From Palaemon carinicauda (Eukaryota > Arthropoda > Malacostraca > Decapoda > Palaemonidae): a stretch of DNA of 64,000 nucleotides. Shown here one piece after another: positions 1 through 10,118 of the stretch (its first letter is position 1; the number at the start of each line of letters is the position of its first letter). The notes below the pieces were generated by a model. That model saw nothing but the letters and a program-made list of their open reading frames with translations. It made no database searches and was not told the DNA's origin. The position numbers were made by a program, and so were the translations under genes. Location of the stretch: NCBI RefSeq assembly GCF_036898095.1, contig NC_090750.1:89795865-89859864 (forward strand), in the 5' to 3' direction.

Positions 1-193
1 TGGGTAAACTAATAATTACCAAATGACAATAATGTTTATAGCAACTATTGTAAGGATTTCAAAATGACAAAAAACAAATACAGAAAGGAAACTAAAAATA
101 AGAATTTTATCATTTTAACAAGTATAATGTTTGTTACTATGTCGTACAATAAGCCAAGACCCAATGTCAACAGAGATGTTGTTTTACACAGTA
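1..193. other. AT-rich leader, nothing recognised
   Basis: AT-rich sequence with no open frame or recognisable repeat. It runs directly into the LINE-A remnant that follows and may be a decayed upstream part of that element, but no RT codons can be read here. Confidence 0.4.
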
Positions 194-576
194 TTCTAGA
201 AGTTTCATTCCAGCTGTTACAAGTTGTGGAATGATCTTCCTAATCGGGTAGTTGAATCAGTAGAACTTCAAAAGTTCAAAGTTGGAGCAAATGTTTTTAT
301 GTTGACCAGGCGGACAATGGTCTTTTTATTGTTTATATATGACATATCTGTTTTTGACGTTGTTAACAGTTTATATAGGACATATCTGCTTTGACGTTGT
401 TACTGTTTTTAGAACGATATTTTGTTAATTTATTCACATCATTCATTTATTTCCTTATTTCCTTTCCTCACTGGGCTATTTTTCCCTGTTGGAGCGCTTG
501 GGCTTATAGCATCTTGCTTTTCCCACTAGGGTTGTAGCTTGGCTAGTAATTATAATAACAATAATAATAATAATAA
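194..576 (+). mobile_element. LINE-A 3' end (non-LTR retrotransposon, 5'-truncated)
   Basis: Reading from about 224 gives LWNDLPNRVVESVELQKFK, the tryptophan-centred block found near the C-terminus of many non-LTR reverse transcriptases. A 3'UTR follows (ATGTTGACCAGG..., TTTCCTTTCCTCACTGGGC, CTTATAGCATCTTGCTTTTCC, GGGTTGTAGCTTGGCTAGT) and closes in an AAT-type microsatellite. The copy is 5'-truncated and cannot move by itself. The clade is not assignable from so short a coding remnant. This is the type copy for LINE-A in the window. Confidence 0.75.
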
Positions 577-810
577 AGGTAGCTCATGAATGGCAGATGC
601 AAGGAACAGTGACAATGCCCAAGGCCCCTCTTCACAGAAACTAGCACCAGGGAGGGACAGGCAATGGCTGCTAACGACTCAGCAAGTAGTTATATGCCCT
701 CAAAAGCCCCATCCTTAGCTTACAAGGATGGCGAGGTTGCGGATCCTAAAGGAACTATCGAGCTTGAGAGGGTCTCGAACCCCTGTCCAGCATACCGCCC
801 AGTAGAGATG
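577..810 (-). mobile_element. SINE-B copy (tRNA-derived), antisense, diverged
   Basis: On the plus strand it reads GGTAGCTCATGAATGGCAG..., GGGACAGGCAATGGCTGCT, CCATCCTTAGCTTACAAGGATGG and GGGTCTCGAACCC, which is the reverse complement of a SINE whose B box is GGGTTCGAGTCCC. The A-box end is missing or degenerate beyond about 810. The copy lies against the AAT tail of the upstream LINE-A. A 74-codon frame at 664-888 runs through it and is not a gene. Confidence 0.65.
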
Positions 811-981
811 TTAAACTTAAGTTGTTATTATATAAAGAGCAATTTACTTTCGCGAATATATATCATAGAAAGACAACCCGTATGTTAAAGCTATTTCTCC
901 TTTGCTTTTCTATGAACAATTTAAATAAATAATAAATAAATAAACAATAAAAATCATTAAGATGGAAAATGTAATTTTCGA

Positions 982-1192
982 CTATAGTCAATTTTTTTTT
1001 TGTGAGGCAGATTTGCACCGACTCGCAGGGGTCCCCTTTTAGCTTGGAAAAGTTTCCTGATACCTGATTAGTCGGAAGTATTCGGTCAAAAATACTTTCC
1101 GACCAATCAGCTATGAGGAAAATTTCCGAGCTAAAAGAGCATCCCTGCGAGTCGGTGCAAATCTGCCTCACAAAAAAAAAAATTGACTATAG
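982..1192. mobile_element. MITE-C copy 1, 211-bp foldback element
   Basis: The element begins CTATAGTCAATTTTT and ends AAAAATTGACTATAG. Nearly the full length is self-complementary (GAGGCAGATTTGCACCGACTCGCAG against CTGCGAGTCGGTGCAAATCTGCCTC). The inner part carries CCAATCAG motifs. It encodes no protein and fits a non-autonomous DNA transposon (MITE or foldback type). Relatives lie at 36381, 50744 and 54779. The TATA-like palindromic ends could include a TA target duplication, but this cannot be separated from the element here. Confidence 0.75.
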
Positions 1193-1530
1193 TGGATATG
1201 ACCTGATATGAGGACTACATTCTGACATATTCAAGCAATAATAAGGAATGCTGTCGAGATGGTATCGCAAGAATACAATTAAACGAGAAAACAATTTTGC
1301 GACAAGAACTTGCCTTATTGATGCAATTCTAACAATATAAATGATGACAAACTTTTTATAAGGTGCTTTTGATATTTGCAAATCTGCCTAATCTTTACTG
1401 CATCAAATCTGAGGCTTTGAGACAGAGTTCATATCTTGGGATTCTTTGCATCGTTAACAAATTCTTTTGAAATTCTCATCAATAGGTTTTTGATTATTAG
1501 ATCCGGTAGTTTTTCGGCTTGAATTTCTCC

Positions 1531-1567
<37 letters not shown>

Positions 1568-1695
1568 TGTGATTTTTGCATTTGTTTCTGGTGAAAGTAT
1601 AATACTCAAAATAGAACCACGTGTAATAATTATATGAAAGGTATACACCTAAACACAATCTTAGACTTAAAACGTACTCTAACAGCCGTACAATA
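1193..1695. other. Unassigned sequence with a 32-bp poly-T
   Basis: AT-rich, with a homopolymer T run at 1533-1564. Short minus-strand frames translate the run as poly-lysine and are not believable genes. Nothing else was recognised. Confidence 0.4.
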
Positions 1696-3366
1696 ACAAA
1701 TGTAGCCGTTTCTAGTCCACTGCAGGACAAAGGCCTCAAACGTGTTCTTATTCATGTTTGGTGTTTGGGCATTTTCATAGTCACGCTGGCCACTACGAAT
1801 TGGTGATGATGGGAGACTAATTTGGACATTTTCATAGCCACGCTGGCCACTGCGGATTGGTGATGATGGGACACTAATTTGGACATTTTCATAGCCACGC
1901 TGGCCACTGCGGATTGGTGATGATGGGACACTAATTTGGACATTTTCACAGCCACGCTGGCCACTGCGGATTGGTGATGATGGGAGACTAATTTGGACAT
2001 TTTCACAGCCACGCTGGCCACTGCGGATTGGTGATGATGGGAGACTAATTTGGACATTTTCACAGCCACGCTGGCCACTGCGGATTGGTGATGATGGGAG
2101 ACTAATTTGGACATTTTCACAGCCACGCTGGCCACTGCGGATTGGTGATGATGGGACACTAATTTGGACATTTTCACAGCCACGCTGGCCACTGCGGATT
2201 GGTGATGATGGGACACTAATTTGGACATTTTCACAGCCACGCTGGCCACTGCGGATTGGTGATGATGGGAGACTAATTTGGACATTTTCACAGCCACGCT
2301 GGCCACTGTGGATTGGTGATGATGGGAGACTAATTTGGACATTTTCACAGCCACGCTGGCCACTGCGGATTGGTGATGATGGGAGACTAATTTGGACATT
2401 TTCACAGCCACGCTGGCCACTGCGGATTGGTGATGATGGGAGACTAATTTGGACATTTTCACAGCCACGCTGGCCACTGCGGATTGGTGATGATGGGAGA
2501 CTAATTTGGACATTTTCATAGCCACGCTGGCCACTGCGGATTGGTGATGATGGGAGACTAATTTGGACATTTTCATAGCCACGCTGGCCACTGCGGATTG
2601 GTGATGATGGAGACTAATTTGGACATTTTCATAGCCACGCTGGCCACTGCGGATTGGTGATGATGGGAGACTAATTTGGACATTTTCACAGCCACGCTGG
2701 CCACTGCGGATTGGTGATGATGGGAGACTAATTTGGACATTTTCACAGCCACGCTGGCCACTGCGGATTGGTGATGATGGGAGACTAATTTGGACATTTT
2801 CACAGCCACGCTGGCCACTGCGGATTGGTGATGATGGGAGACTAATTTGGACATTTTCACAGCCACGCTGGCCACTGCGGATTGGTGATGATGGGAGACT
2901 AATTTGGACATTTTCACAGCCACGCTGGCCCCTGCGGATTGGTGATGATGGGAGACTAATTTGGACATTTTCACAGCCACGCTGGCCCCTGCGGATTGGT
3001 GATGATGGGAGACTAATTTGGACATTTTCACAGCCACGCTGGCCACTGCGGATTGGTGATGATGGGAGACTAATTTGGACATTTTCACAGCCACGCTGGC
3101 CACTGCGGATTGGTGATGATGGGAGACTAATTTGGACATTTTCACAGCCACGCTGGCCACTGCGGATTGGTGATGATGGGAGACTAATTTGGACATTTTC
3201 ATAGCCACGCTGGCCACTGTGCATTGGTGACGGTGGGAGACTTTAGTCTGATCGCTATACAGCAACAAATCTATAGCATGGGTGGCCGGACTAAGAACAG
3301 CATTGCTGATTATGGCGATACTCAACCCTTTCACCAAATTAAGGTATCACCACTCAGAACGGGAAT
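1696..3366 (-). repeat. Repeat-E copy 1, expanded by an internal 57-bp satellite
   Basis: The flanks match the ordinary repeat-E copies at 9748 and 55290. On the left is TGTAGCCGTTTCTAGTCCAC then TGCAGGACAAAGGCC; on the right is GGAGACTTTAGTCTGATCGC through CCTTTCACCAAATTAAGG. Where those copies hold a single segment, this copy holds about 26 head-to-tail copies of it, so the satellite grew inside a dispersed repeat. Confidence 0.75.
1771..3241. repeat. 57-bp tandem array, about 26 copies
   Basis: The anchor CACGCTGGCC recurs from 1782 to 3206, which is 25 steps of 57 bp minus one base. The missing base is near 2610 (GATGGAGA instead of GATGGGAGA). Variants (GGGACACT/GGGAGACT, CATAGCC/CACAGCC, GGCCCCTGC) are grouped in neighbouring copies. 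Because 57 is a multiple of three, two minus-strand frames stay open, one reading a 19-residue repeat (QISLPSSPIRSGQRGCENV). The single-base deletion shifts frame midway with no sign of constraint, so this is a non-coding minisatellite. Confidence 0.85.
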
Positions 3367-3462
3367 AGTTATACACATGCACACAATCTTGAGACATTTT
3401 AAAACAGACTATTTGTTCTAATTCTCTCTAAAACGAAAGTATTTCCTACTTTAAGCTGTACT

Positions 3463-3701
3463 TCAAAAGTTCAAAGTTGCAGCAAATGTTTTTATGTTGA
3501 ACAGGCTGACATGAGTCTTTCAATAGTTTGTATATGACATATCTGTTTTGATGTTACTGTTTTAAAAAATAGTTTATTGTTAATTTTTTCTCATATCGTT
3601 TATTTTATTTCCTGATTTCCTTTCCTCACTTGGCTATTTTTCCCTATCGGAGCCATTGGGCTTATAGCATCTTGCTTCCCCAACTAGGGTAGTAGCTTAG
3701 C

Positions 3702-3733
<32 letters not shown>

Positions 3734-3763
3734 CAACAACAATAATAATAATAATACAACAAA

Positions 3764-3815
<52 letters not shown>
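3463..3815 (+). mobile_element. LINE-A 3' end with long AAT tail
   Basis: It starts in the last RT codons (CTTCAAAAGTTCAAAGTTGC), then follows the LINE-A 3'UTR (ATGTTGAACAGGCTGACATG, TTTCCTTTCCTCACTTGGC, GGCTTATAGCATCTTGC). It ends in an imperfect (AAT)n tail of about 100 bp that carries AACAAC interruptions. 5'-truncated. Confidence 0.7.
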
Positions 3816-3816
<1 letters not shown>

Positions 3817-4324
3817 TAATACTGATCACACTATACGAACATCTGTCAATCATTCAAATCTTGTAAAAACCTGGCCCTTAAGAAACTCCGTTCTCCTTAT
3901 CGAACACATCTCTGTAAAATTTCAAATCGTCCGAACCAATTACTCTCTAAAAATCTTGACATTTTACTTCACACAACCTCATCTTTCGATCTGGACAGAG
4001 GCTACTTCAACTGACCAGGAGGTAGCGTGCTTGCCTGCCGGCGGCAATCTCCAGCCGGATTAACTTCGATCATTGTGATTGACCAAAGTCCCCCCCCAAT
4101 AGCACAGGCTATGTAATTGACTTCTTGAATGCCAGAAAACTGCATTTTTCGCCGTTGCTTCTGGCGGGGGTCAATTCTCGCAACGATGCCGAGCGATTTA
4201 GAAAGGTTCCCGGATGCGTTGCTAAATCGGGTGCTAGGCGCCGTGAAATGCGCTGAGAGGCAGTGAGCGGTTGAGTGTCATTTTTTTGAAAGACTATACT
4301 AGAATTAGATTTTTTTTCTGGGAG
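3816..4324 (+). other. Unique stretch with two overlapping open frames and a tRNA-like patch
   Basis: The frame beginning at 3831 stays open for 80 codons to a stop at 4071-4073, and a second frame is open to a stop at 4012-4014. Neither has a recognised domain or an obvious start. From about 4008 (GACCAGGAGGTAGCGTGCTTG...) through ACTTCGATCATTG the sequence resembles a weak tRNA-type A/B-box arrangement and may be a decayed SINE head. The stretch is more GC-rich than its surroundings. Confidence 0.3.
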
Positions 4325-4370
4325 CTGTTGAAAATTTAGAAATTTAATAGGGTCGATGTATGTATGTATG

Positions 4371-4402
<32 letters not shown>

Positions 4403-4485
4403 GTAGCCGTCAAAAATTTAGAAATCTAATAGGGTCTATGTATGTATGTATGTATGTATGTATATATATATATATATATATATGG
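4325..4485. repeat. Two ~75-bp repeats ending in (ATGT)n(AT)n
   Basis: AAAATTTAGAAATTTAATAG and AAAATTTAGAAATCTAATAG, each followed by GGGTC(G/T)ATG, (TATG)n and (TA)n, form a two-copy tandem duplication anchored on microsatellite DNA. Confidence 0.65.
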
Positions 4486-4612
4486 ATGAAAATCAACACA
4501 ATATCATGATCAGATAGAAATAAATTTTTATCTCATACCGGGATCGAATCCTAGCCCCTTCAAATGAAAGGCCAGGTCGCTTCCAACCATTCCACCAGAG
4601 GCTAAAAAGAAG
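4486..4612 (-). mobile_element. SINE-F: tRNA-like head
   Basis: On the minus strand from 4602 to 4532 a 71-nt block reads GCCTCTGGTGGAATGGTTGG... then CTAGGATTCGATCCCGG. This has the A-box and B-box (GGATTCGATCC) layout of a tRNA. The 5' and 3' ends do not pair as an acceptor stem and the anticodon arm is not convincing, so it is a tRNA-derived SINE head, not a tRNA gene. AT-rich sequence and a TA microsatellite follow on the minus strand, as expected of a SINE body and tail. Confidence 0.5.
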
Positions 4613-4925
4613 AAGTAGGAACCTAATTGCTAACTGCAATACAAGATTTACTTACAAATATGTAAGCAGGTATATATATACCGTGCATATATATACATAC
4701 ATGAATTTATATACATACACATTTGTTAAATAATGACCTTGTCTTCTGAATAAATATTTGTTATTTTTTAATCTGTATAGTTGACAACATACTTGTTAAT
4801 AATTATTTTTACAATTCTTAAAGTAATTCAGACCTAACTACATGCTCAAATAGAAAATATTGATTATTTTCATCATATTGTTCTGTAAGTTCAGACATAA
4901 CACCGTCTGCGGCTTCTGTGAAATG

Positions 4926-4926
<1 letters not shown>
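4613..4926. other. AT-rich sequence, nothing recognised
   Basis: Contains short TATATACATACA tracts but no gene, tRNA or known repeat that I can identify. Confidence 0.4.

Positions 4927-4971
<45 letters not shown>
4927..4971. repeat. (GA)n microsatellite
   Basis: An uninterrupted GA run of about 45 bp. The plus-strand ER-repeat frame through it is an artefact. Confidence 0.9.
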
Positions 4972-4974
<3 letters not shown>

Positions 4975-5114
4975 TTGGAAGGTCACTTTTCATAATTCAA
5001 GTATTTATCAGCATATTTAGACCTTGGTATTCACTATATTCATAGTGCAATCGTAAGTCTAAGAAATACCTCAATATTCTTAATATGCTTTTCTCTATGA
5101 GACGTGTATAAAAG

Positions 5115-5118
5115 TATA

Positions 5119-5212
<94 letters not shown>

Positions 5213-5230
5213 AATCCATATATATGCATA
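5115..5230. repeat. (TA)n microsatellite with CATA interruptions
   Basis: About 110 bp of TA repeat broken by TACATA and CATACATACA. Self-complementary and capable of forming a cruciform. Confidence 0.85.
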
Positions 5231-5640
5231 TATTTCCTTATATAGATGTGTTTTATATATACATATAATTTTGCTTATGTATCTATATGGATAAGGCTAC
5301 TTTTATTGATATAAAGAAATTGTATTGAAAGTCAAAACAAGAATTTACCGGTCACCAGAGATGACCCTTTTTTGGCAGGTGTCTAATGAGGTTTCATCTC
5401 CGCCACGTAAACACATGATAACAGCTCAGGTACCCGGTAAGGGAGCGTCATTGTTCTATAAGTCACTATATGTATGTTCGTACGTTTACTGTACCTATAA
5501 AATGTAAAGAAACCTCTCTCAATAAATCAGTCCTCTGAAGAAGTATCACGAAACTAGTCAGGACTTAATCTTATACTTCATATTTTCATTTCTCCTGTGG
5601 TTCTTCTGCATTTGAGCATCACACGTTTCATTGTGATTTT
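5231..5640. other. Unassigned sequence around a ribozyme-like motif
   Basis: Mixed-composition sequence between TA tracts. A 60-codon plus-strand frame (5325-5507) has no recognisable domain. The most distinctive part is the hammerhead-like motif at 5528-5566, listed separately. The segment could be the untranslated end of a Penelope-like or related retroelement, but no RT or endonuclease codons are present. Confidence 0.3.
5528..5566 (+). ncRNA. Hammerhead-ribozyme-like motif (type I layout)
   Basis: Read 5' to 3': CAGTCCT (5528-5534); the core CTGAAGA (fits CUGANGA, 5535-5541); a short insert; GAAA (5550-5553); C-TA-G-T-C ending in a GTC cleavage triplet (cut expected after 5559); then AGGACT (5560-5565). 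AGGACT pairs perfectly with AGTCCT to close stem I over six base pairs. Stem III would be only about two base pairs, a feature described for hammerheads in Penelope-like retroelements. Stem II is weak (two base pairs plus an unpaired A), so activity is doubtful. The motif is seen directly; function is inference. Confidence 0.35.
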
Positions 5641-5674
<34 letters not shown>

Positions 5675-5711
5675 GTATATATATATATATATATATAATG
5701 TATATATATAC

Positions 5712-5748
<37 letters not shown>

Positions 5749-5795
5749 ATGTATATATATATATATATATGTATATATATACTGTATATACACAC
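5641..5795. repeat. (TA)n microsatellite block
   Basis: About 150 bp of TA repeat with TAATGTATA interruptions at regular intervals. Frames on both strands translate it as IYIY repeats and are artefacts. Confidence 0.85.
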
Positions 5796-6159
5796 GAGTA
5801 TGTATATATGCGTACACAAATGCTATAATTGTTATTTAGGACTTGCAAATTCTTTTCTATTTAGTAATCAATTGGCAAAATAATCTTAAAAATCTTTAAA
5901 GATACATTTTAGGATTTCTTTAGTTAATCTGTGATAGATAATTAAAAGGCTATTTGTATACATATGCTAACCTTCTATTCACATTTAATTCTACATCATT
6001 ACCTAATATAGCAATACAGCACATTCCTGTTTTTATAATACATCAAATACAGCTTCAACTATCTCCATTTACCTTCGCTCAGTTTCGACCATCTAAAACC
6101 ACACTGTCAATAATCTACTTTTCTTTCGTGTTTCGTGATCTAAAAACAACGTAAACGCC

Positions 6160-6162
<3 letters not shown>
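5796..6162. other. AT-rich sequence, nothing recognised
   Basis: No gene or repeat family identified. Short frames only. Confidence 0.4.

Positions 6163-6208
<46 letters not shown>
6163..6208. repeat. (CT)n microsatellite
   Basis: Pure CT run of about 46 bp. Confidence 0.9.
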
Positions 6209-6211
<3 letters not shown>

Positions 6212-6875
6212 CAGCTTCACCTAATTTCCCCTTCTCTCTGTCTCTCCATTCCCTAAACTCCCATACCCTGGGGTTTATCAGATAACATCGCCAATGCAGC
6301 CAGATAGGACCCCTCTCCTATTCTCCCCCCTACCCCGTCTTACTCTAGACTACCCATCCTATCCTACCTGCAGAAGCCCTTAGGGGATATTAGGTGTGTG
6401 TGGCCCTTATTGGGTTTAGGGAGAGGAGGGGAAGGGCTAGGATGGTTAGACGTTGAGGAAAATAAGGAGTGGGGTAGTAGAATCACCACCGGCTGACTTC
6501 CATCTCTCGTGGACTTCACTGTGTACTTTCGCATTTGCCAGAATTTTTAGTAGTTTTATCTGATCATAGATGTCGCTGGCATCAACTTCAAAACACGATT
6601 ATGCAAGAGATGGATTTGTGTTATTTTTTAATTGGGATTGGAAAGAGCTCGTTATTAAAGTGGCCTTTATGTCAACACTAGCTTTTGTTCTTTTGAGCAG
6701 GCCCGTAAAAAAGGTGACTGAGAACAGGTATTGTTTATACTTCACGGTGGTTCATTCAGTCTTTTGTCTTCATTCATTCAAGTTTTGGCTGGATTTAAAA
6801 ATGGATTCAACTTGCATTCTTGAATCAGAATTTAATTTATTTTATTCAAATGCTATTTATGGTTAATATATACAA

Positions 6876-6879
<4 letters not shown>
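6209..6879 (+). other. Unassigned sequence with a G-quadruplex-capable tract
   Basis: A C-rich then G-rich stretch includes GGGTTTAGGGAGAGGAGGGG followed by AAGGG (6412-6436), which meets the four-G-run pattern. A 98-codon plus-strand frame (6570-6866) starts at an ATG but has no domain, no biased composition and no splice context. I do not call it a gene. Confidence 0.3.

Positions 6880-6925
<46 letters not shown>
6880..6925. repeat. (CT)n microsatellite
   Basis: Pure CT run of about 46 bp with related frames on both strands that are artefacts. Confidence 0.9.
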
Positions 6926-6928
<3 letters not shown>

Positions 6929-7063
6929 ACAAAGGTCATTTGTATCATTTGACGGATATTCGCATGGTCTTTTATTCTGAAATTTTCGTGTTTTCTGTAT
7001 ATTCCTTAGTATTAAAATATTTTGAACATATACACTCCTTGTGAGCGCGAAAAACACAAACAT

Positions 7064-7165
7064 TGTATGTGTGTATGTATGTATGTATGTATATATATAT
7101 ATATATATTTGTATGTATGTATGTATGTATGTATGTATGTATATATATATATATATATATATATC
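7064..7165. repeat. (ATGT)n / (AT)n compound microsatellite
   Basis: Two successive blocks of TGTATGTATG followed by TATATA. Confidence 0.85.
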
Positions 7166-7216
7166 GTCTCCTCCTACGCCTATCGACGTAAAGGGCCTCG
7201 GTTAGATTTCGCTAAT

Positions 7217-7220
<4 letters not shown>
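7166..7220 (-). mobile_element. LINE-G extreme 3' fragment
   Basis: CTCCTCCTACGCCTATCGACG followed by AAAGGGCCTCGGTTAGATTTC matches the 3' terminal part of the LINE-G copies at 44108 and 53605. It is cut off by a CT microsatellite after about 50 bp. Confidence 0.55.
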
Positions 7221-7259
<39 letters not shown>

Positions 7260-7295
7260 ATACATACACATACATAAATACATATATACATATAT

Positions 7296-7330
<35 letters not shown>

Positions 7331-7371
7331 CAGTATATTTATATGTATATATGTTATAGTTTTAATAGTAC

Positions 7372-7416
<45 letters not shown>
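7218..7416. repeat. (CT)n, (CATA/TA)n and (GA)n cluster
   Basis: CT at 7218-7258, CATA/TA tracts at 7259-7345 and GA at 7378-7416. The CT and GA blocks are complementary and could pair across about 120 bp. Confidence 0.85.
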
Positions 7417-7419
<3 letters not shown>

Positions 7420-7555
7420 TCCTCAAAAGAAATTAAAGGTTCGTTAATTAAGATACGGACAATTACTTCAACGGAATCTTTAGGGCAACGGCAGAGTCAA
7501 ACATTTCATTATAACGTAAATTAGTGACCAGCGCGAAACTCATTACGCAAAATTA

Positions 7556-7557
<2 letters not shown>

Positions 7558-7597
<40 letters not shown>

Positions 7598-7664
7598 TCC
7601 CAATGTTTTTGTTATTTTGCCATTATTAAACTAATTTCATATTTAATTTATTTATAATTATGTA

Positions 7665-7714
<50 letters not shown>

Positions 7715-7786
7715 CTTTTCCCAATGTTTTTGTTATTTTGCCATTGTTAAACTAATTTCCTATTTTAATTTTTTTATTATTATGTA

Positions 7787-7830
<44 letters not shown>

Positions 7831-7894
7831 CAATGTTTTTGTTATTTTGCCATTATTAAACTAATTTCATATTTAATTTATTTATTATTATGTA

Positions 7895-7942
<48 letters not shown>

Positions 7943-8014
7943 TTTTCCCAATGTTTTCGTTATTTTGCCGTTGTTGAACTAATTTCCTATTTTAATTTTT
8001 TCATTATTATGTAC

Positions 8015-8059
<45 letters not shown>

Positions 8060-8141
8060 TCTCTCTCTTCTTTTCCAATGGTTTTGTTATTTTGCCATTG
8101 ATAAACTAATTTCCTATTTTAATTTTTTTATTATTATGTAC

Positions 8142-8192
<51 letters not shown>

Positions 8193-8262
8193 TTTCCCAA
8201 TTGTCTTGTTATTTTGCCATTGATAAACTAATTTCCTATTTTAATTTTTTTATTATTATGTA

Positions 8263-8312
<50 letters not shown>

Positions 8313-8380
8313 TTTCCCAATGCTTTTGTTATTTTGCCATTGTTAAATTAATTTCCTATTTTATTTTTTGTTATTATGTA

Positions 8381-8424
<44 letters not shown>
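7558..8424 (+). repeat. CT-anchored tandem array, seven units, forward
   Basis: Each ~115-bp unit is a (CT)n block of 25-45 bp followed by a conserved ~70-bp spacer (CCCAATGTTTTTGTTATTTTG, CCATTGTTAAACTAATTTCC, TATTATTATGTACAT). Spacers differ from each other at only a few positions, while CT lengths vary. All frames here are microsatellite artefacts. Confidence 0.85.
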
Positions 8425-8426
<2 letters not shown>

Positions 8427-8487
8427 GGCGCTGGCTAATAATGCTTTTAATTGGTTATGTGTTATTCAGAAAATGTCACCGCAAGAG

Positions 8488-8570
8488 AGAGAGAATGTAT
8501 AAAATAATAAAAAAAGGAAAATAGGAAATTAGTAAAACAGCAATGGCAAAATAACAAAAGCATTGGGAAA

Positions 8571-8611
<41 letters not shown>

Positions 8612-8681
8612 GTACATAATAATAAAAAAGGAGAATAGGAAATTAGTTTTACAATGGTAAAATAACAAATACATTGATAAA

Positions 8682-8726
<45 letters not shown>

Positions 8727-8782
8727 TGTATAAAATAAAAAAGGAGAATAGGAAATTAGTTTTACAATGGCAAAATAACAAA

Positions 8783-8833
<51 letters not shown>

Positions 8834-8835
8834 AT
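8488..8835 (-). repeat. Same array, three units, inverted
   Basis: Three units in the opposite orientation: (GA)n blocks with spacers reading GGAAATTAGTTTTACAATGG, CAAAATAACAAAAGCATTGG. Each spacer is the reverse complement of those at 7558-8424. A non-repeated junction of about 65 bp (CTGTAAGGCGCTGGCTAATAATG...) separates the two arms. Confidence 0.85.
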
Positions 8836-9240
8836 CGCAATAAAAATTTACATAACAAGAAGAAAGTAAAATATAAAAAACTAAATAGAAGTAAAGAGAG
8901 AAAAATCAAAATAAGACCAACTGAACTAGACATTAAAGTCACTCCCAAAAGACCTACAAATTCATATATCCCTAGACACAATCACTCTTTGTCCTTCCCA
9001 TCTGTACTTTCACTTATGTCCAAATTCAGAATTTTCTTTTTAATAATGATCCTTGATGATTATAGTTATTGACGCCTTTACAAAGTATCTCAAAGAATTT
9101 TTTCTTTTTAAAGCAAATTATGAATCTTGTTTCTGAGAATCTCAGCTGACGCAAGAACCAAATGCTCTCGAATGTGAAAGTGTTATTGAGTAAAATCTAT
9201 AATTTCAATATTTTTCTATGTTTATTTTGTTTTCCCTTAT
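8836..9240. other. A-rich sequence, nothing recognised
   Basis: No repeat family or credible frame. The 110-codon minus-strand frame ending at 8981 is the CT artefact extended into AT-rich DNA. Confidence 0.4.
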
Positions 9241-9735
9241 ATTCAAATTATTATTATTACTATTATTATTATTATTACTAAACCCTAAGCTACAACCCTA
9301 GTTGGAAAAGCAGAATGCTATAAGCCCAGGGGCCCCAACAGGGAAAATAGCCCAGTGAGGAAAGGAAATAAGGAAAAATAAAATATCTTAAGAATAGTAA
9401 CAACATTAAAATAAATATTTCCTATATAAACCATAAAAACTTTAACAAAACAAGAGGAAGAGAAACTAGATAGAACAGTGTGCCTGAGTGTACCCTCAAG
9501 CAAGAGAACTCTAACCCAAGACAGTGGAAGACCATGGTACAGAGGCTATGGAACTACCCAAGACTAGAGAACAATGGTTTGATTTTGGAGTGCCCTTCTC
9601 CTAGAAGAGCTGCTTACCATAGCTGAAGAGTCTCTTCTACCCTTACCAAGAGGAAAGTAGCCACTGAACAATTACAGTACAGTAGTTAACCCCTTTGGTG
9701 AAGAAGAATTGCAACTCTAATAAGACAAATTGCTC
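9241..9735 (-). mobile_element. A2 element, antisense
   Basis: The AAT tail is at the left (TATTATTATTATTATTACTAA), then CTAAGCTACAACCCTAGTTGG, GGAAAATAGCCCAGTGAGG and on to AACTCTAACCCAAGACAGTGG, CCTTCTCCTAGAAGAGCTGC and GTTAACCCCTTTGGTGAAG. It shares its terminal ~100 bp with LINE-A but not the RT codons, so A2 is either a SINE-like partner or a different 3'UTR of the same LINE lineage. Confidence 0.7.
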
Positions 9736-9747
9736 TTCATATATATA

Positions 9748-9994
9748 CAAAAACAACAACAACAAATGCAGCCATTTCTAGTTCACTGCAGGACAAAGGC
9801 CCCAGACATGTCTTTGTTCATGTCTGGAGTCTGACCAGTTTTCATCACCACGTTGGCCACTGCGGATTGGTGATGGGTGGAGATTTTAGTCTGATCGCTC
9901 ATAGCAAACCAACCTAGTACGGGTGTACCTGGCTAGTACAGCTGATCATGGTGATACGCAAACTCTTTCACTACATTAAGATATACCCATTCAG

Positions 9995-9995
<1 letters not shown>
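9748..9995 (-). repeat. Repeat-E copy 2, unexpanded
   Basis: It begins with ACAACAACAACAAATGCAGCC (a GTT-type tail on the minus strand), then TTCTAGTTCACTGCAGGAC, CACGTTGGCCACTGCGGATTG, GGTGATGGGTGG and GATACGCAAACTCTTTCAC. Here the unit that is repeated 26 times at 1771-3241 occurs once. The A/T-rich tail at one end suggests a retroposon. Confidence 0.65.
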
Positions 9996-9996
<1 letters not shown>

Positions 9997-10035
<39 letters not shown>

Positions 10036-10076
10036 ATATATACATATATATATGTATGTATATATGTATGTATATA

Positions 10077-10117
<41 letters not shown>
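9997..10117. repeat. (TA)n with TATG interruptions
   Basis: About 120 bp of TA/TATG repeat. Confidence 0.85.

Positions 10118-10118
<1 letters not shown>

Noticed and set aside
664..888. 74-codon ORF
   Set aside because: Starts inside antisense SINE-B and runs into AT-rich DNA.
1752..3337. 490-codon and 254-codon minus-strand ORFs with 19-residue repeats
   Set aside because: They arise because the satellite period (57 bp) is a multiple of three. Two frames are open at once, a 1-bp deletion switches frame midway, and the same DNA is non-coding in repeat-E copies elsewhere.
4532..4602. tRNA gene on the minus strand
   Set aside because: A and B boxes are present but the acceptor stem does not pair. 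Better explained as a SINE head.
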